Source: Ancylomarina sp963977525 (lineage in GTDB: Bacteria; Bacteroidota; Bacteroidia; Bacteroidales; Marinifilaceae). From it: a DNA stretch of 64,000 nt. Every line of letters starts with the position of its first letter. The stretch's first letter is position 1. This document shows, one piece after another, positions 43,681-52,509 of this stretch. The stretch spans positions 1 to 64,000 of the forward strand of contig CAXBPC010000024.1 in NCBI GenBank assembly GCA_963977525.1. The letters are read 5' to 3'. The notes beneath the pieces are model-generated. The model was not told the origin of the DNA. It saw only the letters and a list, made by a program, of their open reading frames with translations, and ran no database searches. Both the position numbers and the translations under genes were made by a program.

Positions 43681-44313
43681 TTAATTTAGTTTAAACATTT
43701 CATCGAGCCCTTTAACCGAACTCTCAACGAATAATAAAGTTGAAGCTTTCATAATATCGTAAGTTGCGAGGTCAGAAACACGCACAACTTTAATATTCTT
43801 CAAATTACGAGACGACAAATATATGTTTTTATTCTCTTCGTTTAAAACCAAAAGCACTTTTTTATCAGCTACTTTCAGATTATTTTGAAGATCAATAAAC
43901 AATTTTGTCTTTACTGCTTCAAAATTGAAATCTTCAACAACAACAAGACCGTTGTTTTTAGCTTTAACTGACAATGCAGATTTACGAGCTAATTGTTTAA
44001 GTTTTTTATTCAATTTGAAACTGTAGTTTCTTGGACGTGGTCCGAAACAACGTCCACCACCACGAAACAAAGGAGACTTGATACTACCCGCACGAGCTGT
44101 ACCTGTACCTTTTTGCTTTTTAATCTTAGCAGTTGAACCAGAAATGTCAGCTCTCTCTTTTGACTTGTGAGTTCCTTGACGTTGGTTTGCTAAAAATTGT
44201 TTTACATCTAAGTAAATAGCGTGCTCATTTGGTTCGATGCCGAAAACTGAATCTTGCAACTCAATTTTTCTTCCTGTATCTTCTCCAGCTGTGTTTAAAA
44301 TAGTTAATTCCAT
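43681..44313 (-). CDS. rplD: 50S ribosomal protein L4
   Basis: A 210-residue protein whose loop reaches the exit tunnel; the E. coli form also represses the S10 operon. The loop KIKKQKGTGTARAGSIKSPLFRGGG is conserved. Its ATG overlaps the rplC stop by one base, implying coupling. Confidence 0.98.
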   Translation of the reverse strand: MELTILNTAGEDTGRKIELQDSVFGIEPNEHAIYLDVKQFLANQRQGTHKSKERADISGSTAKIKKQKGTGTARAGSIKSPLFRGGGRCFGPRPRNYSFKLNKKLKQLARKSALSVKAKNNGLVVVEDFNFEAVKTKLFIDLQNNLKVADKKVLLVLNEENKNIYLSSRNLKNIKVVRVSDLATYDIMKASTLLFVESSVKGLDEMFKLN

Positions 44314-44930
44314 TACTTTTCAATAATTACGTATGAACCTTTAGACCCTGGAAGAGATCCTTTAACTAATAATAAGTTGTTCTCAGGAATTACCTTAAGA
44401 ACCTGAAGGTTCTGAACCTTCACAGTGTCCCCACCCATACGTCCGGCCATTCTCATGCCCTTAAATACTCTCGCTGGGTAAGATGCAGCACCAATAGAAC
44501 CCGGTGCACGTAAACGGTTATGTTGACCGTGTGTCGCGCCACCTACTCCGGCAAAACCATGACGTTTCACAACACCCTGGAAACCTTTACCTTTTGATAC
44601 ACCTGCTACGTCTACATAAACTGTATCAGCAAAAATATCAACAGTAACAGCATCACCTAAAGCATACTCTTTGTCGAAATCCGAAAATTCAACAAGTTTC
44701 TTCTTTGGAGTTGTGTTTGCCTTTTTAAAGTGCCCATCTAGCGCCTTAGTTGTTCGCTTTTCTTTCTTTTCTTCAAAAGCCAACTGAAGTGCTGCGTAAC
44801 CGTCAGACTCAAGAGTCTTAACTTGTGTTACGACACATGGACCTGCCTCAATGACAGTGCATGGAATACATTTTCCCTCGGCACTGTAAACGGAAGTCAT
44901 TCCGATTTTTTTTCCAATTAATCCTGGCAT
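44313..44930 (-). CDS. rplC: 50S ribosomal protein L3
   Basis: A 205-residue protein that starts large-subunit assembly. It has GLIGKKIGMTSVYS, KGKGFQGVVKRHGFAG and ATHGQHNRLRAPGSIGAASYPARV, with the glutamine methylated in E. coli. It lies 40 bases after rpsJ. Confidence 0.99.
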   Translation of the reverse strand: MPGLIGKKIGMTSVYSAEGKCIPCTVIEAGPCVVTQVKTLESDGYAALQLAFEEKKEKRTTKALDGHFKKANTTPKKKLVEFSDFDKEYALGDAVTVDIFADTVYVDVAGVSKGKGFQGVVKRHGFAGVGGATHGQHNRLRAPGSIGAASYPARVFKGMRMAGRMGGDTVKVQNLQVLKVIPENNLLLVKGSLPGSKGSYVIIEK

Positions 44931-44970
44931 TTCTCTTTTTGTTTTAAAATAAAACTAACAATACTGTCTA

Positions 44971-45276
44971 TCAAACCTTGATTTCAACTTCTACTCCACT
45001 TGGCAACTCAAGTTTCATTAAAGCATCAATTGTATTTGCAGTTGAACTGTAAATGTCAATTAAACGCTTAAATGAAGAAAGCTGAAATTGTTCTCTTGAT
45101 TTCTTGTTCACGAATGTTGAACGAAGAACAGTAAATATTCTCTTGTGAGTAGGAAGTGGAATTGGTCCACTCACTACTGCACCTGTAGCCTTAACTGTCT
45201 TTACAATCTTATCAGCTGACTTGTCAACCAAGTTGTGATCGTAAGATTTCAGTTTAATTCTTATTTTCTGGCTCAT
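44971..45276 (-). CDS. rpsJ: 30S ribosomal protein S10
   Basis: A 101-residue head protein, also the NusE antitermination factor. It has RIKLKSYDHNLVDKSADKIV and GPIPLPTHKRIFTVLRS. It is 25 bases after fusA with no tuf gene between, the usual Bacteroidota state. Confidence 0.98.
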   Translation of the reverse strand: MSQKIRIKLKSYDHNLVDKSADKIVKTVKATGAVVSGPIPLPTHKRIFTVLRSTFVNKKSREQFQLSSFKRLIDIYSSTANTIDALMKLELPSGVEVEIKV

Positions 45277-45301
45277 ATTATTAAATCTATTACGATATTA
45301 A

Positions 45302-47416
45302 TTACAATAATTCTACTTTACCCTTAGCGGCTTCTACTACATCTTTAGCAATTCCCTTAGGTACATCTTCAAAATGTGAGAATTCCATTGAAGAGTTCGC
45401 ACGACCAGAAGATAGAGTTCTCAATACAGTTACATAACCGAATTGCTCTGACAATGGCACTTTAGCAACTACTACACGAGCACCATGCTTAGACTCCATT
45501 CCTTCGATCTGACCACGACGCTTATTCAAGTCACCGATGATATCACCCATATATTCTTCTGGAGTAACAACTTCAACTTTCATAATAGGCTCAAGAATAA
45601 CTGGTCCTGCTTTACCACAAGCTTCTTTGAAACCTTGCTTAGCAGCCAATTCAAATGATAATTGATCCGAGTCAACCGGGTGAAAAGATCCATCAAACAA
45701 TACAACCTTTAATGAATCAACAACATAACCTGCTAATACTCCATTAACCATTGCATCTTTAAAACCTTTCTGTACAGAAGGAATAAATTCCTTAGGAATA
45801 CGTCCACCTTTAATTTGATCAATAAACTGCAATCCTTCTCCTTCGAAATCTTCATCAACTGGAGATAAACGGAATGAGATATCACCAAATTTACCACGTC
45901 CACCAGACTGCTTCTTGAATACCTGACGGTGCTCAACTTCGCGAGTAATAGCTTCCTTATATGAAACCTGAGGTGCACCTTGATTACACTCAACCTTGAA
46001 TTCACGCTTCAAACGGTCAACAATAATATCAAGATGAAGCTCACCCATACCAGAGATAACTGTCTGTCCTGAATCTTCGTCAGTCTTAACAACGAAAGTT
46101 GGATCCTCTTCAGCTAGTTTAGCTAAAGCCATACCCATCTTATCCATGTCTTTCTGAGTCAATGGCTCAATAGCGATACCAATAACTGGATCTGGAAAAT
46201 CCATAGATTCTAATTCGATCTGTGTTTCTTTTTGACAAAGAGTATCACCAGTACGAATATCCTTAAAACCTACACAAGCACAAATATCACCAGCCTCAAC
46301 ACGGTCGATAGCATTTTGCTTATTTGAATGCATTTGATACAAACGTGAAATACGCTCCTTGTTACCTGTTCTTACATTATAAACGTATGAACCTGCATCA
46401 ATACCACCTGAATATACACGAGTAAATGCTAAACGACCTACAAATGGGTCAGTAGCAATTTTAAATGCAAGTGCTGCTAAAGGCTCTTCAACAGAAGGCT
46501 GTCTTGAAACAACTTCGTCAGTTCCTGGAACTTTACCTTCAATAGCATCAATATCTAGAGGAGATGGCAAGTAAATAATCATAGCATCCAATAATCTTTG
46601 AACACCTTTATTCTTAAATGCAGAACCACATAACATTGGAACAATGTCCATGCTAATAGTAGCCTTACGGATAACCGCATACATCTCATCTTCTGTAATA
46701 GAATCTGGATCTTCAAAGAAACGCTCCATCAAGTCTTCATCCTGTTCAGCTACTGCCTCTACAAGATTAGCTCTCCACTCATTAGCTTCTTCTACTAAAT
46801 TAGCTGGAATTTCTTCCATTCTATAGTTAGTTCCATTCTCATCCTCGAACCAGATACAAGCTTGCATGGTAATCAAATCGACTACACCACAAAACTTCTC
46901 TTCTGTTCCGATTGGAATCTGAATAGGTACAGGATTAGCACCAAGCTTTTCCTTAACCTCACGTACAGCTTTGAAAAAGTCAGCACCAGAACGGTCCATC
47001 TTGTTCACAAAACCCATACGAGGGACTTTATATTTATTAGCTTGTCTCCAAACTGTCTCAGACTGAGCCTCAACACCACCTACTGCACAAAAACATGCAA
47101 CCGCACCATCAAGTACACGCAAAGAACGCTCTACCTCTACAGTAAAGTCAACGTGACCTGGGGTATCAATAATGTTGATATGAAAACTTTCGTCCTTGTA
47201 GTCCCAAGAACAAGTTGTAGCAGCAGAAGTAATGGTAATACCACGCTCTTGCTCTTGCTCCATCCAGTCCATAGTAGCAGCTCCATCATGCACCTCACCA
47301 ATTTTGTGAGAAACACCAGTGTAATACAAAATACGTTCTGTAGTTGTAGTTTTACCGGCATCGATGTGAGCCATAATACCAACATTTCTGGTATATCTTA
47401 AATCTCTTTTTCCCAT
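45302..47416 (-). CDS. fusA: Elongation factor G
   Basis: A 704-residue translocation GTPase. P-loop AHIDAGKTTT (17-26), switch I RGITITSAATT, DTPGHVDF with the catalytic His, and NKMD are all intact. Domains II-V follow, with IKGGRIPKEFIPSVQKG in domain IV. It lies in the str segment between rpsG and rpsJ. A second EF-G paralogue at 50279-52435 has lost key GTPase residues, so this gene is the canonical factor. Confidence 0.99.
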   Translation of the reverse strand: MGKRDLRYTRNVGIMAHIDAGKTTTTERILYYTGVSHKIGEVHDGAATMDWMEQEQERGITITSAATTCSWDYKDESFHINIIDTPGHVDFTVEVERSLRVLDGAVACFCAVGGVEAQSETVWRQANKYKVPRMGFVNKMDRSGADFFKAVREVKEKLGANPVPIQIPIGTEEKFCGVVDLITMQACIWFEDENGTNYRMEEIPANLVEEANEWRANLVEAVAEQDEDLMERFFEDPDSITEDEMYAVIRKATISMDIVPMLCGSAFKNKGVQRLLDAMIIYLPSPLDIDAIEGKVPGTDEVVSRQPSVEEPLAALAFKIATDPFVGRLAFTRVYSGGIDAGSYVYNVRTGNKERISRLYQMHSNKQNAIDRVEAGDICACVGFKDIRTGDTLCQKETQIELESMDFPDPVIGIAIEPLTQKDMDKMGMALAKLAEEDPTFVVKTDEDSGQTVISGMGELHLDIIVDRLKREFKVECNQGAPQVSYKEAITREVEHRQVFKKQSGGRGKFGDISFRLSPVDEDFEGEGLQFIDQIKGGRIPKEFIPSVQKGFKDAMVNGVLAGYVVDSLKVVLFDGSFHPVDSDQLSFELAAKQGFKEACGKAGPVILEPIMKVEVVTPEEYMGDIIGDLNKRRGQIEGMESKHGARVVVAKVPLSEQFGYVTVLRTLSSGRANSSMEFSHFEDVPKGIAKDVVEAAKGKVELL

Positions 47417-47427
47417 GATCTTAATTA

Positions 47428-47904
47428 TTAAAATCTGAAATGAGCAAATGCACGGTTGGCCTCTGCCATTCTATGAGTATCTTCCTTCTTCTTGTAAGCT
47501 CCACCTTCTTCGTTGAATCCAGCTACAATTTCAGCTGACAACTTATCGGCCATAGACTTACCTGATCTTTTACGAGCATGAAGAATCATATTCTTAATCG
47601 AGATAGCAACTTTTCTTTCTGGACGAATTTCCATTGGAACCTGAAAAGTAGCACCACCTACACGGCGAGACTTTACTTCAACTCCTGGAGTTATATTTTC
47701 CAATGATTTCTTCCAAACTTCAAGAGGAGATTTTCCTGTCTTTTCAGTTTTTTCTTTAACGATTTCTAACGCTGCATAAAAAATCTTGAATGATAGATTT
47801 TTCTTTCCGTCAACCATTAAGTCATTTACGAATCGTGTTACCAACACATCATTAAATTTTGGATCCGGTAACAAGATTCTCTTTTTTGGTCTTGATTTTC
47901 TCAT
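47428..47904 (-). CDS. rpsG: 30S ribosomal protein S7
   Basis: A 158-residue head protein that nucleates 3' domain assembly. It has MRKSRPKKRILLPDPKFNDVLVTRFVNDLM and GGATFQVPMEIRPERKVAISI, with a C-terminal arm contacting the E site. It lies 11 bases upstream of fusA. Confidence 0.99.
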   Translation of the reverse strand: MRKSRPKKRILLPDPKFNDVLVTRFVNDLMVDGKKNLSFKIFYAALEIVKEKTEKTGKSPLEVWKKSLENITPGVEVKSRRVGGATFQVPMEIRPERKVAISIKNMILHARKRSGKSMADKLSAEIVAGFNEEGGAYKKKEDTHRMAEANRAFAHFRF

Positions 47905-48032
47905 TTTTCTTAGTTTACGAGTTATCCATTGTAGTTGCCTTTTTCAGTCTTCAAAAATCTCACGATCATTTACTCAACTTAATAGAGAACAACACATAAA
48001 CATTAACTCACAGTTTTAAAAACTAGAATTAA

Positions 48033-48413
48033 TTACTTTTTAGCTTTTGGCTTCTTAGTACCATACTTAGAACGACGCTGCATACGACCTTCTACTCCTG
48101 AAGCATCTAGTGCACCACGAACAAGGTGATATCTTACACCTGGAAGGTCTTTTACACGGCCACCACGAATCAATACGATCGAGTGCTCTTGTAAGTTATG
48201 TCCTTCTCCTGGAATATAAGCATTCACTTCTTTTCCGTTTGTCAATCTAACACGAGCTACTTTACGCATAGCTGAATTAGGCTTCTTAGGTGTAGTAGTG
48301 TAAACCCGAACACAAACTCCTCTTCTCTGAGGACAAGAATCCAAAGCTGGAGCCTTGCTTTTCTCGACAAGCTTGACACGTCCTTTTCTAACTAACTGTT
48401 GAATTGTAGGCAT
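48033..48413 (-). CDS. rpsL: 30S ribosomal protein S12
   Basis: A 126-residue decoding-centre protein. The loop TTTPKKPNSAMRK and GGRVKDLPGVRYHLVRG are unchanged at the positions linked to streptomycin resistance (Lys at both), so this allele looks sensitive. It is the first gene of the super-cluster, 128 bases before rpsG, behind a clear promoter. Confidence 0.99.
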   Translation of the reverse strand: MPTIQQLVRKGRVKLVEKSKAPALDSCPQRRGVCVRVYTTTPKKPNSAMRKVARVRLTNGKEVNAYIPGEGHNLQEHSIVLIRGGRVKDLPGVRYHLVRGALDASGVEGRMQRRSKYGTKKPKAKK

Positions 48414-48458
48414 ATTAACAATTACTTTGTGATTAAATATATTTTAACAAATTGGTTG

Positions 48459-48487
48459 CAAAGGTATTAATTATTTTCAAATAACAA
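48459..48487 (-). promoter_or_regulatory. Promoter of the str/ribosomal super-cluster
   Basis: On the minus strand TTG (48487-48485) is followed by 18 bases and TACCTTTG (48466-48459), a good match to the Bacteroidota consensus. The start point should be about 40 bases before rpsL. The remaining upstream gap to about 48680 is AT-rich with nothing else I can support. Confidence 0.7.
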
Positions 48488-48779
48488 TAAGCACCCTTAG
48501 TTATTTTCAACAAAATACCCTTAAAATCAGCGTACAAAGATAGTCAATTGTTTTCACAGATTTTTCCTTTTTCTCAAGTGAAATAACACTTCGGTCAATT
48601 CTTAATAACACAACCATAAATCCACAAAAATTATTAATCTGATTAATCAAACATCTCTTTGAATCAAAACCCAACCCGTATAAGTGCTTGTGAAAAAATT
48701 TGACAAACTTGACATATTAAATCATGAGGCTTTAAGACTATTTTTAGTCTCAATACTAACAATTAGAGAAACAATTACA

Positions 48780-49685
48780 ATGTTACAAGAGAATCGAGCT
48801 ATCACAGAACCTATCAAATATTCATGTTGCTTTAAGAATTGCCTTAGTCCTTTTAGGAACATTAATAATTGGAGGTATATTCTCATTTATAACATCTATC
48901 GTTTTAAGTGGAGGTATGGCTGCGCAACTCCACATGGATGATATAAATCTAAAATACCAATTTTGGATTCAAGCAGCTGGACTCGCAGGAGCTATAATCG
49001 TTGTATCTTTTTTAGAAGAGATTTAGACAATCGTTCGATTTCTTCAATGGGTTTTTCCGTGAAAGGGAAAGGCAAAGATTTACTATGCGGATTCATTATT
49101 CCAGTAAATATTATAATAATCGGAACGGCTATATTATATATAAGTAATAGCATCTCCATTACAGGTATCCATTTTAATGCTTCTGGCTTCTTCTATGGCT
49201 TTCTATTATTCATTATTGTCGCTTTAAACGAAGAGATACTATGCAGAGGCTACATCCTTAATAATCTAATGGACTCAATGAACCCTTATTGGAGTTTAAT
49301 TATTTCATCTTCAATTTTCACACTAATGCATGGCATAAATGATAATTTGACTTGGCTCGGAATATTCGACTTGTTTGTTGCAGGTATTCTTTTAGGAAGT
49401 ACTTATATATATACTAGAAATCTATGATTCCCTATAAGCTTCCATTTATTTTGGAATTTTATCCAAGGAAGTGTGTTCGATTATAATGTGAGTGGCCTAA
49501 ATATAAACTCCCTGTTCAAATTCGACATGCTAGTAAAAAATTCATTCAATGGTGGTGATTTTGGCTTTGAAGGTTCTTGGCTTTGTACACGTCTAAATCT
49601 TGTAGCCATTGCCTTTATATTCTACTATTATAAAAAACAAAATATACCTGCGCTTCGAAAACAAACAATTTACACACAAGAATAA
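48780..49685 (+). pseudogene. Broken CPBP/CAAX-type intramembrane protease gene
   Basis: The family catalytic motifs can be read in pieces: EEILCRG, FTLMHG and FHLFWNFIQG, all typical of CPBP proteases. The frame is disrupted three times. It starts in frame at ATG 48780 (MLQENRAITEP), shifts by one base near 48812 into SNIHVALRIALVLLG, and shifts again at a run of six T (49008-49013) into FFRRDLDNRS. A TGA at 49425-49427 then replaces the tryptophan expected in RNLWFPI; reading through, the same frame continues to a stop at 49685. Frame and nonsense lesions in one gene indicate real decay, although the two homopolymer-associated shifts could partly be sequencing errors. The substrate is unknown. 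Confidence 0.85.
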
Positions 49686-49687
49686 AC

Positions 49688-50049
49688 ATGATCCAAAACA
49701 AAGACTATATTCTTCAAATGATAGAAGCAGCGGTAAAGCTATTGCAAAGGCGGTAGGTTTTAAAGAGCAAGGTTCACACTCCCAAGCTTTAGAAACACTG
49801 AATGATTTCTATTCAGAACACTTTGACCTAATGTATATCGAGAATGAAACAAATTCAATCAAGCTCGATCTATATGGAAATCTTCTCAAGCTTAAAGCTG
49901 ACATATACCAGAAGAAAGGAAATAAGGATAAGTCAAGATTACTATTCGTAAAAGCTCTTCAGATCCTAAGTCGAGCCGAACTAGAAAGCAAATCCTTCGA
50001 TTTAAAAAGAAATAGATTAATCGAAGAAATTCAACTAAGCCTGAAATAA
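49688..50049 (+). pseudogene. Frameshifted DUF6483-like gene
   Basis: An ATG at 49688 begins MIQNKDYILQMIEAA, a DUF6483-like start, but this frame stops at 49756. A one-base deletion around 49727-49732 moves the reading to the next frame, which continues as GKAIAKAVGFKEQG to a stop at 50049. That part is a helical, TPR-like region (KADIYQKKGNKDKSRLLFVKALQIL). It lies 3 bases after the broken protease gene and upstream of the EF-G paralogue. Family name is from memory. Confidence 0.75.
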
Positions 50050-50219
50050 AATAGACTAAAAACAAATAACCTTTTCTACTTTAGAATGAAATCATGATTT
50101 ACAAGGCAGAGAGAATACTACCTCGATTTACATTCAAAACATAAACTAATCATCTCACCATCAGCTATTGGAATTACAAGAAAAGTTCGTTAAATTGGTA
50201 GACCCTATAGTTCAGAAAG

Positions 50220-50239
50220 GCAGATTTACCCTAATCTGC
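50220..50239 (+). promoter_or_regulatory. Hairpin in the leader of the EF-G paralogue gene
   Basis: GCAGATT (50220-50226) pairs with AATCTGC (50233-50239) around TACCCT. It sits about 40 bases before the start codon, and six T follow at 50251-50256. It is too far from the T run for a classical terminator, so it may instead be a leader structure. Confidence 0.4.
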
Positions 50240-50278
50240 TGATCGAAATATTTTTTAACCCAATTAAAAATTTCGAGT

Positions 50279-52435
50279 ATGAAAGTTTATCAATCTAATG
50301 AAGTTAAGAACATCGCTCTCATTGGCAATGCCGGCTCGGGTAAAACAACCCTAGCTGAAGCAATGTTATTCGAAGGTGGTGTTATTAGTAGACGCGGAAA
50401 CGTGGATGATAATAACACCGTTTCTGATTATAATCCGGTAGAGCATGAGCATGGTAATTCTGTTTTCTCTACCGTTTTGTATACAGAATGGTTAGGAAAG
50501 AAAATCAACTTTATCGACACGCCAGGTGCTGAAGATTTTGCAGGTGGCGTTATTTCTGCTTTAAATGTAGTTGATACTGGTTTGATGCTAATTAATGCTC
50601 AACAAGGTATTGAAGTAGGAACAGAGATTCTTGGTCGTAGAGCGACTAAGCGAAATAAGCCTTTGATCTTTGTTATAAATCAGCTTGATCATGAGAAAGC
50701 AAATTTCGAACAATGTGTAGAATCTGCCAAAGTGAGTTTTGGGAGCAAAATTGCTATCGTTCAGTATCCTGTAAATGCGGGACTTGGTTTCGATGCTGTT
50801 GTAGATGTGTTGAAGATGAAAATGTACAAATGGGGTCCTGATGGAGGAGAACCAAAGATACTTGACATCCCAGAATCGGAAGCTGATAAAGCAAATGAGT
50901 TGCATAACGAACTTGTAGAAGCTGCAGCTGAAAATGACGAGGCTTTAATGGAGCTTTATTTTGACAAGGGAAGTTTGACTGAAGATGAAATGAGAGAAGG
51001 AATGAGAAAAGGGATGATTGCTTGCGATCTTTATCCTGTTTTCTGTGTTTCTGCTAAAAAAGACATGGGTGTAAGACGACTAATGGAATTTATTGGCAAC
51101 ATTGTACCTTTCGTTACTGAGATGCCTGCGATTCCAACCGTGAGTGGTCGAGAAGCAAAATGTGATTCAAATGCTCCTACTTCTTTATTCGTTTTTAAAA
51201 CATCTATTGAACCTCATATTGGTGAGGTAAATTACTTCAAAGTAATTTCTGGTAAGATTAAAGAGGGAGACGACTTAACGAATATTAATAATGGTACTAA
51301 AGAACGCCTTTCTCAGTTATATGTTGTTGCAGGTCGCCATCGCGAGAAAGTTTCAGAACTTGTAGCTGGTGATATTGGTGCTACAGTAAAACTTAAAAAC
51401 ACAAAAAACAATCACACCTTAAACTGTAAGGATTGTGACTTCATATATAAGGATATTGATTTTCCTGAACCAAAATACAGAACTGCTGTTAATGCACTTG
51501 ACGAAGCAGATGATGAGCGTTTAGGTGAATTACTTCATCGCATGCATGAAGAGGATCCAACTATACTAATTGAATACTCGAAAGAACTTAAACAGATACT
51601 TCTTCACAGTCAAGGTGAATTCCATTTAAATACACTTAAATGGAGATTAAAGCATAATGATAAAATGGAAATTGAGTTTAAATCTCCAAAAATTCAATAT
51701 CGCGAGACCATTACCAAACAAGCAGCTGCCGACTACCGTCATAGAAAACAATCAGGTGGTTCAGGTCAATTTGGTGAGGTATACTTAATCATCGAACCTT
51801 ATTACGAGGGTATGCCTGATCCTACTTCATTTAAAGTAAATGGTAAGGAATTTAAGGTCAATCTTAGAGGAACAGAAATTGTCGATCTTGATTGGGGTGG
51901 AAAATTAGTTTTCTGTAATTGTATTGTTGGTGGTGTTATTGACACACGTTTCCTTCCTGGTATTATGAAAGGGATAATGGAAAAAATGGATGAAGGTCCA
52001 TTAACAGGATCCTATGCACGTGACATTCGAGTAACAGTATACGATGGTAAGATGCACGCTGTAGATTCAAATGAAATCTCATTTAGGCTTGCAGGGCGTC
52101 ATGCTTTTAGTGAGGCATTTAAAAATGCAGCACCAAAGATTCTTGAACCTATTTATAATATTGAAATTTTAGTTCCTGAAGATAGAATGGGTGATGTGAT
52201 GAGTGATCTTCAAACTCGCCGTGCTATGATTATGGGTATGGAAGCAGAAAAAGGGTTCCAGAAAATTCTAGCTAAAGTACCTCTTAAGGAGATGGATCGT
52301 TATTCAACATCACTTAGTTCTCTAACTGGTGGACGAGCTCAATTCTCGATGAAATTTGCTGAGTACGATAAAGTACCAAATGATGTTCAAAAAGAATTAC
52401 TGGCTGCTTACGAAGAAGAAATGGCAGAAGCTTAA
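50279..52435 (+). CDS. EF-G paralogue (EF-G2 type) with altered GTPase motifs
   Basis: A 718-residue elongation factor G homologue with all five domains. The P-loop GNAGSGKTTLAEA (16-28) is present but differs from canonical AHIDAGKTT. The switch I RGITI motif is missing (HGNSVFSTV). DTPGHVDF has become DTPGAEDF, so the catalytic histidine is Ala84. NKMD has become NQLD (134-137). Domain IV (GGSGQFGEVYLIIEP, RGTEIVDLDWGGKLVFC) and the C-terminal EF-G signature are intact. A GTPase-independent EF-G paralogue is known from Bacteroides (from memory), used when nutrients are scarce. This gene probably works the same way, but activity is inferred only from the motifs. It is followed by a bidirectional terminator. 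Confidence 0.95.
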   Translation: MKVYQSNEVKNIALIGNAGSGKTTLAEAMLFEGGVISRRGNVDDNNTVSDYNPVEHEHGNSVFSTVLYTEWLGKKINFIDTPGAEDFAGGVISALNVVDTGLMLINAQQGIEVGTEILGRRATKRNKPLIFVINQLDHEKANFEQCVESAKVSFGSKIAIVQYPVNAGLGFDAVVDVLKMKMYKWGPDGGEPKILDIPESEADKANELHNELVEAAAENDEALMELYFDKGSLTEDEMREGMRKGMIACDLYPVFCVSAKKDMGVRRLMEFIGNIVPFVTEMPAIPTVSGREAKCDSNAPTSLFVFKTSIEPHIGEVNYFKVISGKIKEGDDLTNINNGTKERLSQLYVVAGRHREKVSELVAGDIGATVKLKNTKNNHTLNCKDCDFIYKDIDFPEPKYRTAVNALDEADDERLGELLHRMHEEDPTILIEYSKELKQILLHSQGEFHLNTLKWRLKHNDKMEIEFKSPKIQYRETITKQAAADYRHRKQSGGSGQFGEVYLIIEPYYEGMPDPTSFKVNGKEFKVNLRGTEIVDLDWGGKLVFCNCIVGGVIDTRFLPGIMKGIMEKMDEGPLTGSYARDIRVTVYDGKMHAVDSNEISFRLAGRHAFSEAFKNAAPKILEPIYNIEILVPEDRMGDVMSDLQTRRAMIMGMEAEKGFQKILAKVPLKEMDRYSTSLSSLTGGRAQFSMKFAEYDKVPNDVQKELLAAYEEEMAEA

Positions 52436-52454
52436 TCAAATGTCTTAACAAAGA

Positions 52455-52488
52455 AAAGCCGACAGACTCAAATGAGTTTGTCGGCTTT
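52455..52488. terminator. Bidirectional terminator between EF-G2 and the type IX cargo gene
   Basis: AAAGCCGACAGACTC (52455-52469) pairs with GAGTTTGTCGGCTTT (52474-52488), one G-T pair, around a 4-base loop. It serves both convergent genes. Confidence 0.9.
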
Positions 52489-52509
52489 CTTTATATTATA
52501 ATAGATCGA

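Noticed and set aside
48684..48779. Possible upstream coding part of the broken protease
   Set aside because: The translated text upstream of 48780 has no family motif and cannot be tied to any protein.
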